Shown piece by piece: positions 30,955 to 37,761 of a stretch of DNA of 37,761 nucleotides. Source of the DNA: an uncultured Prevotellaceae bacterium (GTDB taxonomy: Bacteria > Bacteroidota > Bacteroidia > Bacteroidales > Bacteroidaceae); contig CACZCT010000016.1 in the NCBI GenBank assembly GCA_902779745.1, positions 1-37,761 on the forward strand. Direction: 5' to 3'. The position numbers and the translations under genes are program-made. Positions within the stretch are counted from its first letter, which is position 1. Each line of letters starts with the position of its first letter. The notes beneath the pieces were generated by a model that ran no database searches, had not been told where the DNA came from, and saw only the letters and a program-made list of their open reading frames with translations.

Positions 30955-31974
30955 TTGCTACTGCAAGACTCCATAGCATACCAACTGCCGGTCGACGCAA
31001 CAAGTGACTCTGCAGCCGTCCAGCACCGACCGCTGACTCCAGCCCAAGTATTGAGTTGGTTGCCTCGTGACGCGACACCCGCACAACAGGACTCTGCCAT
31101 CCAGTCACGGTTCAAACCTTCTGAAATCCACTGGAGTGAGCACCCAGACACCCTCCACCTGCCTGGTCATGACGCTGGTGTGGACCTTATGAAGGCTGAC
31201 CTTCCCCAATACTATCGGGAGAGTTTCTTCTCCAAAGACTCTCTTTTCCATCCGGAACTGCCAGGAGGACGCTATGGCGTGGCTGGCGACCCCGTTCCCT
31301 ATAGTGTACACCAAGATGATATCATCACGTCACTGTTGCTTGCCTGTTTCATCTTCTCTGTCATCGCCTTTACCAATGCCCGTCGCTTCATGGCCCGACA
31401 GGCGAAAAACTTCTTCTATTCGCCCCGTGAGGGCACATCGGAATTTACGGAGACCAGTAATGAACTGCGTTTCCAGACGACATTGGTGTTTATTACCTGC
31501 CTGCTGATTTCCCTGCTTTTCTATTTCTATACCCTCAACTATATCGGTGACACCTTTATCCTCCGCTCGCAATATACGCTGATTGCCATTTATCTTGGGA
31601 TAACGATCGCATATTTCCTGTTCAAGGCAGGACTGTATACTTTCACTAACTTGGTATTCTTTGATGGTAAAAGAAATCAACAATGGCTCAAGTCTTTGTT
31701 GTTCATTATTACCATTGAAGGCGTACTCTTCTTCCCTGCCATTTTGTTAGGCGCCTACTTTGAATTAGACATTAAAAAGATAGGTTTCTATATCATTATA
31801 TCACTCTTTTTTGTCAAATTACTGACGATTTATAAGTGTTATAGCATCTTTTTTCACCGAAATGTCGTCTCTTTGCAAATTATTTTGTACCTTTGCACCC
31901 TCGAAATAGTACCCTTGCTCGCCTTTTGGGGCGTGCTTGTCATGACAGCGAATAATTTAAAAATCAATTTTTAG
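30955..31974 (+). CDS. DUF4271 membrane protein
   Basis: 339 aa if started at the TTG that follows the metK TAA with no gap and in the same frame. The next in-frame ATG is 78 codons on and would remove sequence I judge to be part of the protein. The N-terminal ~120 residues are soluble and hydrophilic. About six to seven membrane spans follow from ITSLLLACFIFSVIAF onward, ending WGVLVMTANNLKINF. The protein is specific to Bacteroidetes as far as I know and regularly precedes hemD, as here (7 nt gap). The function is unknown. Expression probably depends on metK translation (termination-reinitiation). Confidence 0.82.
   Translation: MLLQDSIAYQLPVDATSDSAAVQHRPLTPAQVLSWLPRDATPAQQDSAIQSRFKPSEIHWSEHPDTLHLPGHDAGVDLMKADLPQYYRESFFSKDSLFHPELPGGRYGVAGDPVPYSVHQDDIITSLLLACFIFSVIAFTNARRFMARQAKNFFYSPREGTSEFTETSNELRFQTTLVFITCLLISLLFYFYTLNYIGDTFILRSQYTLIAIYLGITIAYFLFKAGLYTFTNLVFFDGKRNQQWLKSLLFIITIEGVLFFPAILLGAYFELDIKKIGFYIIISLFFVKLLTIYKCYSIFFHRNVVSLQIILYLCTLEIVPLLAFWGVLVMTANNLKINF
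31888..31895 (+). promoter_or_regulatory. Possible internal promoter for hemD
   Basis: TACCTTTG inside the end of the DUF4271 gene, 86 nt upstream of the hemD ATG. No clear TTG at the right spacing, so modest confidence. Confidence 0.4.
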
Positions 31975-31981
31975 GACACCA

Positions 31982-32731
31982 ATGATAAAGAAAATTCTGG
32001 TTTCGCAACCCAAACCATCCAGCGAGAAGTCACCATATTTCGATATCGCTGAGAAATTCGGAGTGGAATTGGTTTTCCGACCGTTTATTAAGGTAGAAGG
32101 TATGACGGCAAAGGAGTTTCGCACACAAAAGGTGAATATCCTCGACTACACTGCCATCGTGTTCACGTCACGCCATGCCATTGACCATTTTTTCACACTG
32201 GCAAAAGAGTTGCGTGTTGCCATTCCCGAGGACATGAAGTATTTCTGTGTGACAGAGACGATCTCACTCTATATTCAGAAATATGTGCAGTACCGTAAGC
32301 GTAAGGTGTTCTTTGGAACGACGGGCAAGATTGACGACTTGATTCCGACCATGGTCAAGCACAAGCAGGAGAAATACCTGATTCCCATGAGTGATGTCCA
32401 TAACGACAGCGTGGCTAAGATGCTTGACAGCAAGAATTTGCAACATCAGGAATGCGTCATGTACCGGACAGTAAGTAATGACTTCACTCCAGAGGAAGTC
32501 AAGTCGTTCGATTATGACATGCTGGTTTTCTTTAGTCCTTCCGGAATAGAGTCATTGACCAAGAATTTCCCCGACTTCAAGCAAGGGGAGATTGCTATCG
32601 CCACGTTCGGTCCTGCCACGGCAAAGGCTGTCAAGGATGCCGGATTGCGTCTTGAACTTGAGGCTCCCTCTGAGAAATACCCCTCTATGACCAGTGCTTT
32701 ACAGCATTTCCTGTTAGAAAAACAGAAATAA
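31982..32731 (+). CDS. hemD: Uroporphyrinogen-III synthase
   Basis: 249 aa. It has the two-lobed HemD fold signature: KKILVSQPKPSSEKSPYFDIAEKFG at the start, DYTAIVFTSRHAIDHFF (about residues 51-67), FGTTGKIDDL, MLVFFSPSGIESLTKNFP (about 180-197) and the conserved IATFGPATAKAVKDAGLR near the C-terminus. It cyclises hydroxymethylbilane for haem and corrinoid synthesis. HemD is poorly conserved, but these motifs and the DUF4271 neighbour fit. It is followed after 21 nt by rnpA. Confidence 0.9.
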   Translation: MIKKILVSQPKPSSEKSPYFDIAEKFGVELVFRPFIKVEGMTAKEFRTQKVNILDYTAIVFTSRHAIDHFFTLAKELRVAIPEDMKYFCVTETISLYIQKYVQYRKRKVFFGTTGKIDDLIPTMVKHKQEKYLIPMSDVHNDSVAKMLDSKNLQHQECVMYRTVSNDFTPEEVKSFDYDMLVFFSPSGIESLTKNFPDFKQGEIAIATFGPATAKAVKDAGLRLELEAPSEKYPSMTSALQHFLLEKQK

Positions 32732-32736
32732 ACACC

Positions 32737-32752
32737 TTATTAATATTAATAA
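32737..32752. repeat. 16-bp AT palindrome between hemD and rnpA
   Basis: TTATTAATATTAATAA is a perfect palindrome ending directly before the rnpA ATG. It may simply be AT-rich ribosome-entry sequence. Confidence 0.5.
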
Positions 32753-33145
32753 ATGGCAGCCCATACGCTCAGGAAGCGGGAACGGTTGTGCAGCATGAAA
32801 CTCACAGACCGTCTCTTCAACGGAGCAGGCAGCCACTCCATGGCAGCCTTCCCTATACGGGTAGTATGGATGGAGAAAGAGCGTGACGGACAGGAGGCAC
32901 CGGTACAGATTCTGGTAAGTGTCTCCAAGCGTCATTTTAAACGGGCGGTTAAGCGTAACCGTGTCAAACGCCAGATACGCGAGGCTTACAGACTGACAAA
33001 ACAGCCGTTGTACGACAAACTGGAACAGAATCCCCAACGGGTTGTTATCATAGCCTTTATCTGGCTTGCCGACAGTTTGTACAGTTCAGCGGAAATGGTT
33101 AACAGGATGGAGAGATTAATACAACGGATTACGGAAAAGTTATGA
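32753..33145 (+). CDS. rnpA: Ribonuclease P protein component
   Basis: 130 aa. The N-terminal LRKRERLCS, a strand region and the basic RNR motif [23 protein letters not shown] (about residues 59-81) are diagnostic of the RNase P protein, which helps the RNA subunit bind pre-tRNA. rpmH, its usual neighbour in many bacteria, is absent here, as commonly found in Bacteroidetes. The stop overlaps the yidD start (ATGA). Confidence 0.94.
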   Translation: MAAHTLRKRERLCSMKLTDRLFNGAGSHSMAAFPIRVVWMEKERDGQEAPVQILVSVSKRHFKRAVKRNRVKRQIREAYRLTKQPLYDKLEQNPQRVVIIAFIWLADSLYSSAEMVNRMERLIQRITEKL

Positions 33146-33384
33146 GACGGCTTTTGCATTATATCTCCCGAACAATGGTATGGATATTATTGCTTCCCAT
33201 CCGTTTCTACCAGGTAGCCATCTCACCCTATACGCCTCCCTCATGCCGTTTCACACCCACTTGCAGTGAATATGCACGACAAGCGTTGCTGAAACACGGA
33301 CCTGTCAAGGGACTTTATCTAGCAGTAAAAAGGATACTAAGATGTCACCCTTGGGGTGGAAGTGGATATGATCCAGTGCCTTGA
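33142..33384 (+). CDS. yidD: Membrane protein insertion efficiency factor YidD
   Basis: 80 aa, standard length. An amphipathic N-terminus ([22 protein letters not shown]) is followed by [19 protein letters not shown] and [17 protein letters not shown], the conserved Cys-containing YidD signature. It assists membrane protein insertion with YidC. Coupled to rnpA. A heptamer repeat follows the stop. Confidence 0.95.
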   Translation: MRRLLHYISRTMVWILLLPIRFYQVAISPYTPPSCRFTPTCSEYARQALLKHGPVKGLYLAVKRILRCHPWGGSGYDPVP

Positions 33385-33386
33385 AA

Positions 33387-33419
33387 AGTTTATAGTTTAG
33401 AGTTTAAAGATAAAAGATA
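33387..33419. repeat. Heptamer repeat in the yidD-tyrS gap
   Basis: AGTTTAT, AGTTTAG, AGTTTAA, AGATAAA and a partial AGATAA fill almost the whole spacer up to the tyrS ATG. Confidence 0.85.
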
Positions 33420-34651
33420 ATGAAAAAGAACTTTGTTGAAGAACTTCGTTGGCGTGGTATGCTGGCACAGATGATGCCAGGTACCGAGGAACTGCTCCAG
33501 AAAGAGATGGTAACAGCCTATTTGGGTACTGACCCGACGGCAGATTCCTTGCATATCGGTCACTTATGTGGAATCATGATGCTTCGCCATTTACAGCGTT
33601 GCGGACATAGACCGATTATCCTGGTAGGTGGTGCTACTGGTATGATTGGTGACCCTTCTGGTAAGAGCCAGGAGCGTAACCTACTCAACGACGAGACCTT
33701 GCGTCATAATCAGGAATGCATCAAGAAACAGGTGGCTAAGTTCCTCGATTTCGAATCAAAAGAAGAGAATGCCGCTATCATGGTGAATAACTATGATTGG
33801 ATGAAGGACTTCACTTTCCTTGATTTTGCCCGTGAGGTTGGTAAGCATATCACAGTCAATTATATGATGGCAAAAGAAAGTGTACAGCAGCGTACTTCTT
33901 GTATCTCTATCAGCATTATGGCGTCAAACTCCAGTTGGGTGGTAACGACCAGTGGGGTAACATGACAACAGGTACGGAGTTGATTCGTCGTACCTTGGGT
34001 AACGAGGTAGAGACCTTTGCACTGACCTGTCCGTTGATTACCAAGAGTGATGGTAAGAAGTTCGGAAAGACAGAAAGTGGAAATATCTGGCTTGATTCTG
34101 CTCGTACGACTCCTTATAAATTCTATCAGTTCTGGCTCAATGTCAGTGATGAGGACGCAGAGCGCTATATCAAGATATTCACTTCTTTGGAGAAGGAGAC
34201 GATTGATGCGCTTGTTGAGGAGCACAAACAAGACCCTGGTCGTCGTGTCCTTCAGCGCCGTTTGGCAGAGGAAGTCACTGTGATGGTACACTCACAGGAG
34301 GCACTTGATACTGCCATTGAGGCAAGCAACATCCTTTTCGGCAAGTCGACAAAAGAAGGACTGGAGAAGCTGGATGAACAGACTTTCCTGGATGTCTTCG
34401 ACGGAGTGCCTCAGTTTGAGATTTCCAAAGACCAACTTGGACAGGCTGCCATCGAACTCTTCACGACTGTCGCACCTGTCTTCCCCTCTAAGGGTGAGAT
34501 GCGTAAGATGGTACAAGGCGGTGGTGTCAGTCTGAACAAGGAGAAACTGATGGACCAGAATCGTCCTGTGACAACGGATGATTTGATTGACGGAAAGTAT
34601 CTGCTGGCTCAGAAAGGTAAAAAGAATTATTATCTGCTGATTGTGAAATAA
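33420..34651 (+). pseudogene. tyrS: Tyrosyl-tRNA synthetase, disrupted by an internal deletion and frameshift
   Basis: Two frames together encode a nearly complete TyrRS. Frame A (from 33420) gives the N-terminal Rossmann domain with HIGH at residues 45-48 and runs correctly to about 33893 ([11 protein letters not shown]). It then drifts into nonsense and stops at 33965. Frame B carries the family sequence from about 33896 ([22 protein letters not shown]), through the KMSKS counterpart KFGKT, to the C-terminal S4 domain (stop 34651). The block expected between them in TyrRS (about 22 residues, wording like SFTEFTYQLLQGYD) is missing. That block holds Tyr, Gln and Asp residues that bind tyrosine. 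The size and frame shift fit a loss of about 67 nt. It is either a real lesion or an assembly/sequence error; an active TyrRS is essential. Confidence 0.88.
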
Positions 34652-34663
34652 TTGGCTAAAAAT

Positions 34664-34694
34664 TTGGTGGTGGCATGAAAAACCACTACCTTTG
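34664..34694 (+). promoter_or_regulatory. Promoter of tRNA-Gln
   Basis: TTG (34664-34666), 20-nt spacer, TACCTTTG (34687-34694), about 28 nt upstream of the tRNA 5' end. Confidence 0.75.
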
Positions 34695-34722
34695 CAGCCG
34701 CTAACGATAATAAACATCCGGG

Positions 34723-34793
34723 TGTCCAATGGTGTAATGGTAGCACAACAGGTTTTGGTTCTGTTTGTGGTGGTTCGAATCCGCCTTGGACAA
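34723..34793 (+). tRNA. tRNA-Gln (anticodon TTG)
   Basis: Acceptor TGTCCAA pairs with TTGGACA, discriminator A at 34793. The D arm is GTGTAATGGTAGCAC. The anticodon stem ACAGG/TCTGT encloses TTTTGGT, giving anticodon TTG. The T arm contains GGTTCGAATCC. 71 nt, CCA not encoded. Confidence 0.95.
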
Positions 34794-34800
34794 CATCCTT

Positions 34801-34831
34801 AAATCATCCGCATGCGCCATGTGGATGATTT
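34801..34831 (+). terminator. Hairpin between tRNA-Gln and argS
   Basis: AAATCATCC (34801-34809) pairs with GGATGATTT (34823-34831), and CATG/CATG pair inside around CGC. It starts 8 nt after the tRNA and ends 22 nt before the argS ATG. Only TTT follows, so it may be a weak terminator, an RNA-processing barrier or an argS leader structure. Confidence 0.55.
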
Positions 34832-34853
34832 CACGATTAAAGAGGTATACCAA

Positions 34854-36608
34854 ATGAATATTGAATCGCAAATCATGAATGCCGCCCAACAAGCCGTCAA
34901 GGCTTTATATGGGCAAGAAGTACCAGAGAAGATGGTACAGTTGCAGAAGACACGCAGTGAGTTTGAGGGTAACCTGACACTCGTCGTTTTCCCCTTCTTG
35001 AAGATTTCCAAGAAGAATCCTGAGCAGACTGCCCAAGAGATAGGACAGTATCTGGTAGACAACTGCGAGGCTATTGCTGCGTTTAATGTCGTAAAGGGCT
35101 TCCTGAACCTGGTCATTGCTCCTGCCGCATGGCTCTCCCTGCTGGCCGATATGGATGCTGATGAGCATTATGGAGAGAAAGAGGCTACTGCAGATAGTCC
35201 TCTCGTCATGATTGAATATTCATCGCCCAATACCAACAAACCCCTCCATTTGGGACATGTCCGCAACAACCTTCTGGGTTGGTCATTGGCGCAGATCATG
35301 CAGGCTAATGGCAATAAGGTGGTAAAGACGAACATCGTCAACGACCGTGGTATCCATATCTGTAAGTCGATGCTCGCTTGGTTGTCGTCTGGCAAGAAAG
35401 GCGACCACCTCATCGGCGATTACTATGTGGCTTTCGACAAGCACTATCGTGAGGAAATCAAGGAACTCGTAGCCCAAGGTATGGATGAAGAGAAGGCCAA
35501 GCAGGAGGCTCCACTCATCAAGGAGGCGCATGAGATGCTCGTCAAATGGGAACAGAACGATCCAGAGGTACGTGCTCTCTGGGAGAAGATGAACAACTGG
35601 GTATATGCTGGCTTTGATGAGACCTATAAGATGATGGGTGTCTCCTTCGATAAGATATACTATGAATCGCAGACCTATCTGAAAGGTAAGGCAAAAGTAG
35701 AGGAGGGACTTGCCAAAGGACTCTTCGAGCGTCATGAGGATGGCAGTGTCTGGGCAGACCTGACTAATGAGGGACTCGATCAGAAACTGTTGCTGCGTAG
35801 CGATGGTACCAGCGTTTATATGACGCAGGACATCGGTACTGCTGAGATGCGTTTCCAAGACTATCCCATTGACAAGATGATTTATGTCGTAGGCAACGAA
35901 CAGAACTACCATTTCCAAGTGCTCTCTATCTTGCTCGACCGTTTAGGTTTCAAGTGGGGTAAGGAACTCGTGCATTTCTCTTATGGTATGGTGGAACTGC
36001 CTAATGGTAAGATGAAGAGTCGTGAAGGAACAGTAGTGGATGCTGACGACCTCATGCAACTGATGATTGACGATGCGCTGAAGACTTCCTTGGAACTGGG
36101 TAAGTTTGCCGATATGGGGGAAGAAGAGCGCAACGAGATAGCCCGCATCGTGGGTATGGGCGCCCTGAAATATTTCATTCTTAAAGTGGATGCCCGCAAG
36201 AATATGCTGTTTAATCCAGAGGAGTCTATTGACTTCAATGGCAACACAGGTCCTTTCATCCAGTACACCTATGCGAGAATTCGTAGTATTCTGAGAAAGG
36301 CTCAGAGTTCTCCGAGTTCTCTGAGTACTCTGAGCACTCTGAATGAAAAAGAAGTAGAACTCATCCAGAAGATGAGTGAATATGGTGCTGCTGTTGAGCA
36401 GGCAGGCAAGGATTATTCACCTAGCGGTATTGCTAACTACTGCTATGAGTTGACGAAAGTCTTCAACCAGTTCTATCACGATTATAGCATCCTCAACGAG
36501 GAAGACGAGCAGAAACGTCAGGTACGTCTGGTTATTGCTCGTAATGTTGGCAAGATCATCCGCAATGGTATGGCCCTCCTTGGCATCGAAGTCCCAGAAC
36601 GCATGTGA
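34854..36608 (+). CDS. argS: Arginyl-tRNA synthetase
   Basis: 584 aa from the ATG at 34854; an upstream ATG at 34812 lies inside the hairpin and is rejected. An N-terminal additional domain is followed by SSPNTNKPLHLGHVRNNLLG with the HIGH counterpart HLGH (residues 132-135). GMVELPNGKMKSREGTVVDADD carries the KMSKS counterpart (about 385-392), and a C-terminal DALR anticodon-binding domain ends at PERM. It charges tRNA-Arg. Residues about 483-497 (AQSSPSSLSTLSTLN) are encoded by a nonamer repeat and sit at the junction between the catalytic part and the DALR domain (after YTYARIRSILRK). The stop overlaps the RNase H-like start. Confidence 0.96.
   Translation: MNIESQIMNAAQQAVKALYGQEVPEKMVQLQKTRSEFEGNLTLVVFPFLKISKKNPEQTAQEIGQYLVDNCEAIAAFNVVKGFLNLVIAPAAWLSLLADMDADEHYGEKEATADSPLVMIEYSSPNTNKPLHLGHVRNNLLGWSLAQIMQANGNKVVKTNIVNDRGIHICKSMLAWLSSGKKGDHLIGDYYVAFDKHYREEIKELVAQGMDEEKAKQEAPLIKEAHEMLVKWEQNDPEVRALWEKMNNWVYAGFDETYKMMGVSFDKIYYESQTYLKGKAKVEEGLAKGLFERHEDGSVWADLTNEGLDQKLLLRSDGTSVYMTQDIGTAEMRFQDYPIDKMIYVVGNEQNYHFQVLSILLDRLGFKWGKELVHFSYGMVELPNGKMKSREGTVVDADDLMQLMIDDALKTSLELGKFADMGEEERNEIARIVGMGALKYFILKVDARKNMLFNPEESIDFNGNTGPFIQYTYARIRSILRKAQSSPSSLSTLSTLNEKEVELIQKMSEYGAAVEQAGKDYSPSGIANYCYELTKVFNQFYHDYSILNEEDEQKRQVRLVIARNVGKIIRNGMALLGIEVPERM
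36301..36345. repeat. Nonamer repeat inserted in argS
   Basis: Five units: CTCAGAGTT, CTCCGAGTT, CTCTGAGTA, CTCTGAGCA, CTCTGAATG. On the other strand they read as TCnGAGnnC units, the same as the rnr insert at 10075-10110 but inverted. The length of 45 nt keeps the frame. Confidence 0.92.
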
Positions 36609-37069
36609 TGCAGAACCCTCCAGACTATAGACACGATACTGTTTTGCCGCTTCCAATGGAAGTGAAGGCAGATGCATGGGCTGTGGATGCTGCTTGTAGT
36701 GGTAACCCTGGTCCGATGGAATATCAGGCAATAGACTTGGCGACAGGTGCACGTGTGTTCCATTTTGGTCCGATGAAAGGCACTAATAATATCGGAGAGT
36801 TTTTGGCTATCGTCCATGCCCTTGCCTTGATGCAACAACAAGGACTACATGACAAAACCATCTATAGCGACTCCTATAATGCCATTCTCTGGGTGAACAA
36901 ACGAAAGTGTAAGACCAAGTTGGAGCGTACCCCAGAGACTGAAGAACTCTTTCAGATCATCCTTCGTGCTGAACGATGGCTTCAAACCCATCAATGGCAT
37001 AACCCTATCATCAAATGGGAGACACAACAATGGGGTGAGGTTCCTGCGGACTTTGGCAGGAAGAAATAA
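36608..37069 (+). CDS. RNase H-like protein
   Basis: 153 aa from the ATG at 36608, overlapping the argS stop as TGATG; a GTG one codon earlier is also possible. It has the RNase HI fold with four acidic catalytic candidates: D27 (AVDAACSGNPG), E64 (TNNIGEFLAIVHAL), D88 (IYSDSYNAILWV) and D148 (EVPADFGRK). This suggests an active nuclease on RNA-DNA hybrids. It lacks an N-terminal hybrid-binding domain. The spacing and the GNPGPMEY wording resemble the short RNase H relatives of Bacteroidetes more than E. coli RnhA. Coupled translation with argS is likely. Confidence 0.85.
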   Translation: MQNPPDYRHDTVLPLPMEVKADAWAVDAACSGNPGPMEYQAIDLATGARVFHFGPMKGTNNIGEFLAIVHALALMQQQGLHDKTIYSDSYNAILWVNKRKCKTKLERTPETEELFQIILRAERWLQTHQWHNPIIKWETQQWGEVPADFGRKK

Positions 37070-37082
37070 TAACATGAATAAA

Positions 37083-37126
37083 AATGCAGTTTTATGGGGT
37101 TTTTTTATTCCAAAACTGCATTTTTA
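37083..37126 (+). terminator. Intrinsic terminator after the RNase H-like gene
   Basis: ATGCAGTTTT pairs with AAAACTGCAT, followed by TTTTT. The loop is long and includes GGGG and a T-run. Confidence 0.8.
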
Positions 37127-37138
37127 TTGCAATTTGTT

Positions 37139-37168
37139 TGGTGTTTTGCTCACATAATAGTAACTTTG
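37139..37168 (+). promoter_or_regulatory. korA promoter
   Basis: TTG (37139-37141), 19-nt spacer, TAACTTTG (37161-37168), then 39 nt to the ATG. Confidence 0.7.
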
Positions 37169-37207
37169 CATCCGTTTTTGAGAAAGTAAAAGTAAATAAG
37201 ATACTTT

Positions 37208-37761
37208 ATGGCTGAATTAGAAGTAAAAGAGCTTGAACAGGTTGTTGTTCGCTTTTCTGGTGATTCCGGTGACGGTATGCAGTTGGCCGGAAACATCTTC
37301 TCTACGGTGAGTGCTACCGTAGGTAATGGTATTTCTACGTTTCCCGACTATCCTGCCGATATCCGCGCCCCGCAAGGTTCACTGACAGGTGTCTCTGGTT
37401 TTCAGGTACATATCGGTGCTGGTAAGGTATATACCCCTGGCGACAAGTGTGACGTGCTGGTAGCCATGAATGCTGCTGCGCTGAAGACCCAGTTGAAATA
37501 TGCCAAGCCGCAGGCAACGATTATCATTGACACAGACTCCTTCGGTCCCAAGGACTTGGAGAAGGCACAGTTCAAGAGTGAGGACTACTTAGGTGAGATG
37601 GGCGTTGACCCCGACCGTGTCATCCAGTGTCCGTTGACGACGATGGTGAAAGACTGTCTGGCAGACTCTGGCATGGACAACAAGGCGATGCTGAAGTGTC
37701 GTAATATGTTCGCCCTCGGACTGGTCTGCTGGCTCTTCGATCGTGACTTGGAACTGGTGAA
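37208..37761 (+). CDS. korA: 2-oxoglutarate:ferredoxin oxidoreductase alpha subunit, 5' part (3' end outside window)
   Basis: 184 codons are visible from the ATG at 37208. MAELEVKELEQVVVRFSGDSGDGMQLAGNIFS is the N-terminal gamma-like domain typical of KorA-type fused subunits (FSGDSGDG binding loop). TFPDYPADIRAPQGSLTGVSGFQVHIG and CDVLVAMNAAALK follow. The enzyme oxidises 2-oxoglutarate (or a related 2-oxoacid) to its CoA ester and reduces ferredoxin. The beta subunit is expected just downstream, outside this window. Substrate assignment is by family resemblance. Confidence 0.88.
   Translation, partial: MAELEVKELEQVVVRFSGDSGDGMQLAGNIFSTVSATVGNGISTFPDYPADIRAPQGSLTGVSGFQVHIGAGKVYTPGDKCDVLVAMNAAALKTQLKYAKPQATIIIDTDSFGPKDLEKAQFKSEDYLGEMGVDPDRVIQCPLTTMVKDCLADSGMDNKAMLKCRNMFALGLVCWLFDRDLELV

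Noticed and set aside
34800-34853. T-box riboswitch before argS
   Set aside because: The leader is far too short, no T-box sequence is present, and T-boxes are not expected in Bacteroidetes.

Overview
The window looks like a chromosomal segment from a Bacteroidales bacterium, most likely Prevotella or a close relative. The reasons are Bacteroidetes-type promoters (a TAnnTTTG box, several with TTG 19-20 nt upstream) before most transcription units, weak Shine-Dalgarno sites, tRNAs without an encoded CCA, and family-typical genes: a TonB-dependent receptor, DUF4271 beside hemD, rnpA-yidD, rbfA with a LolC/E-type permease, and korA. No phage, plasmid, insertion sequence or CRISPR array was found. 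The content is mostly housekeeping and cell-envelope genes, interrupted by unusual short repeats.

Layout. 1-2280 (minus): the 5' part of a TonB-dependent receptor under a TPP riboswitch, hence probably a thiamine-type receptor. 2320-5660 (plus): a galactokinase-superfamily sugar kinase, a sugar-1-phosphate nucleotidyltransferase and mannose-1-phosphate guanylyltransferase, with a minus-strand tRNA-Leu(CAA) between the last two. 5678-8800 (minus): greA-HIT and an epimerase-PAP2 pair, with a candidate 66-nt small RNA on the plus strand between them. 8884-11079 (plus): RNase R. 11076-15688 (minus): an acyl-transfer cluster of a GDSL/SGNH hydrolase, an MBOAT protein and two DHHW (AlgJ/AlgX-like) proteins, probably for O-acetylation of an exported glycan. 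15778-19548 (minus): rlpA, a PQQ-repeat lipoprotein and two colinear paralogous esterases flanking them. 19645-22574 (plus): an AsmA-like protein and an aldose-1-epimerase-like protein. 22566-24127 (minus): rbfA and a lipoprotein-export permease. 24128-24660: a gene-free stretch with a large cruciform-capable inverted repeat. 24661-25700 (minus): aroQ and an O-methyltransferase. 25747 to the end (plus): xerD, an M16 protease, metK, DUF4271, hemD, rnpA, yidD, a disrupted tyrS, tRNA-Gln(TTG), argS, an RNase H-like gene and the start of korA.

Genes are tightly packed. Many operon partners share an ATGA or TGATG stop/start overlap, which implies translational coupling: epimerase/PAP2, rlpA/PQQ lipoprotein, PQQ lipoprotein/esterase, the two DHHW genes, rbfA/permease, aroQ/methyltransferase, rnpA/yidD and argS/RNase H.

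Four observations stand out. First, degenerate tandem repeats with a period of 7 or 9 nt occur at gene junctions, in signal-peptide coding sequence and as in-frame inserts inside RNase R, ArgRS and an epimerase. Second, at 24295-24475 a 50-bp perfect palindrome lies inside 31-bp inverted arms built from GGTAAC hexamers. Third, at 6788-6867 there is a self-contained promoter, short transcript and terminator that encodes no protein. Fourth, tyrS seems to have lost about 67 nt encoding part of its tyrosine-binding site, so it is either broken or misassembled.
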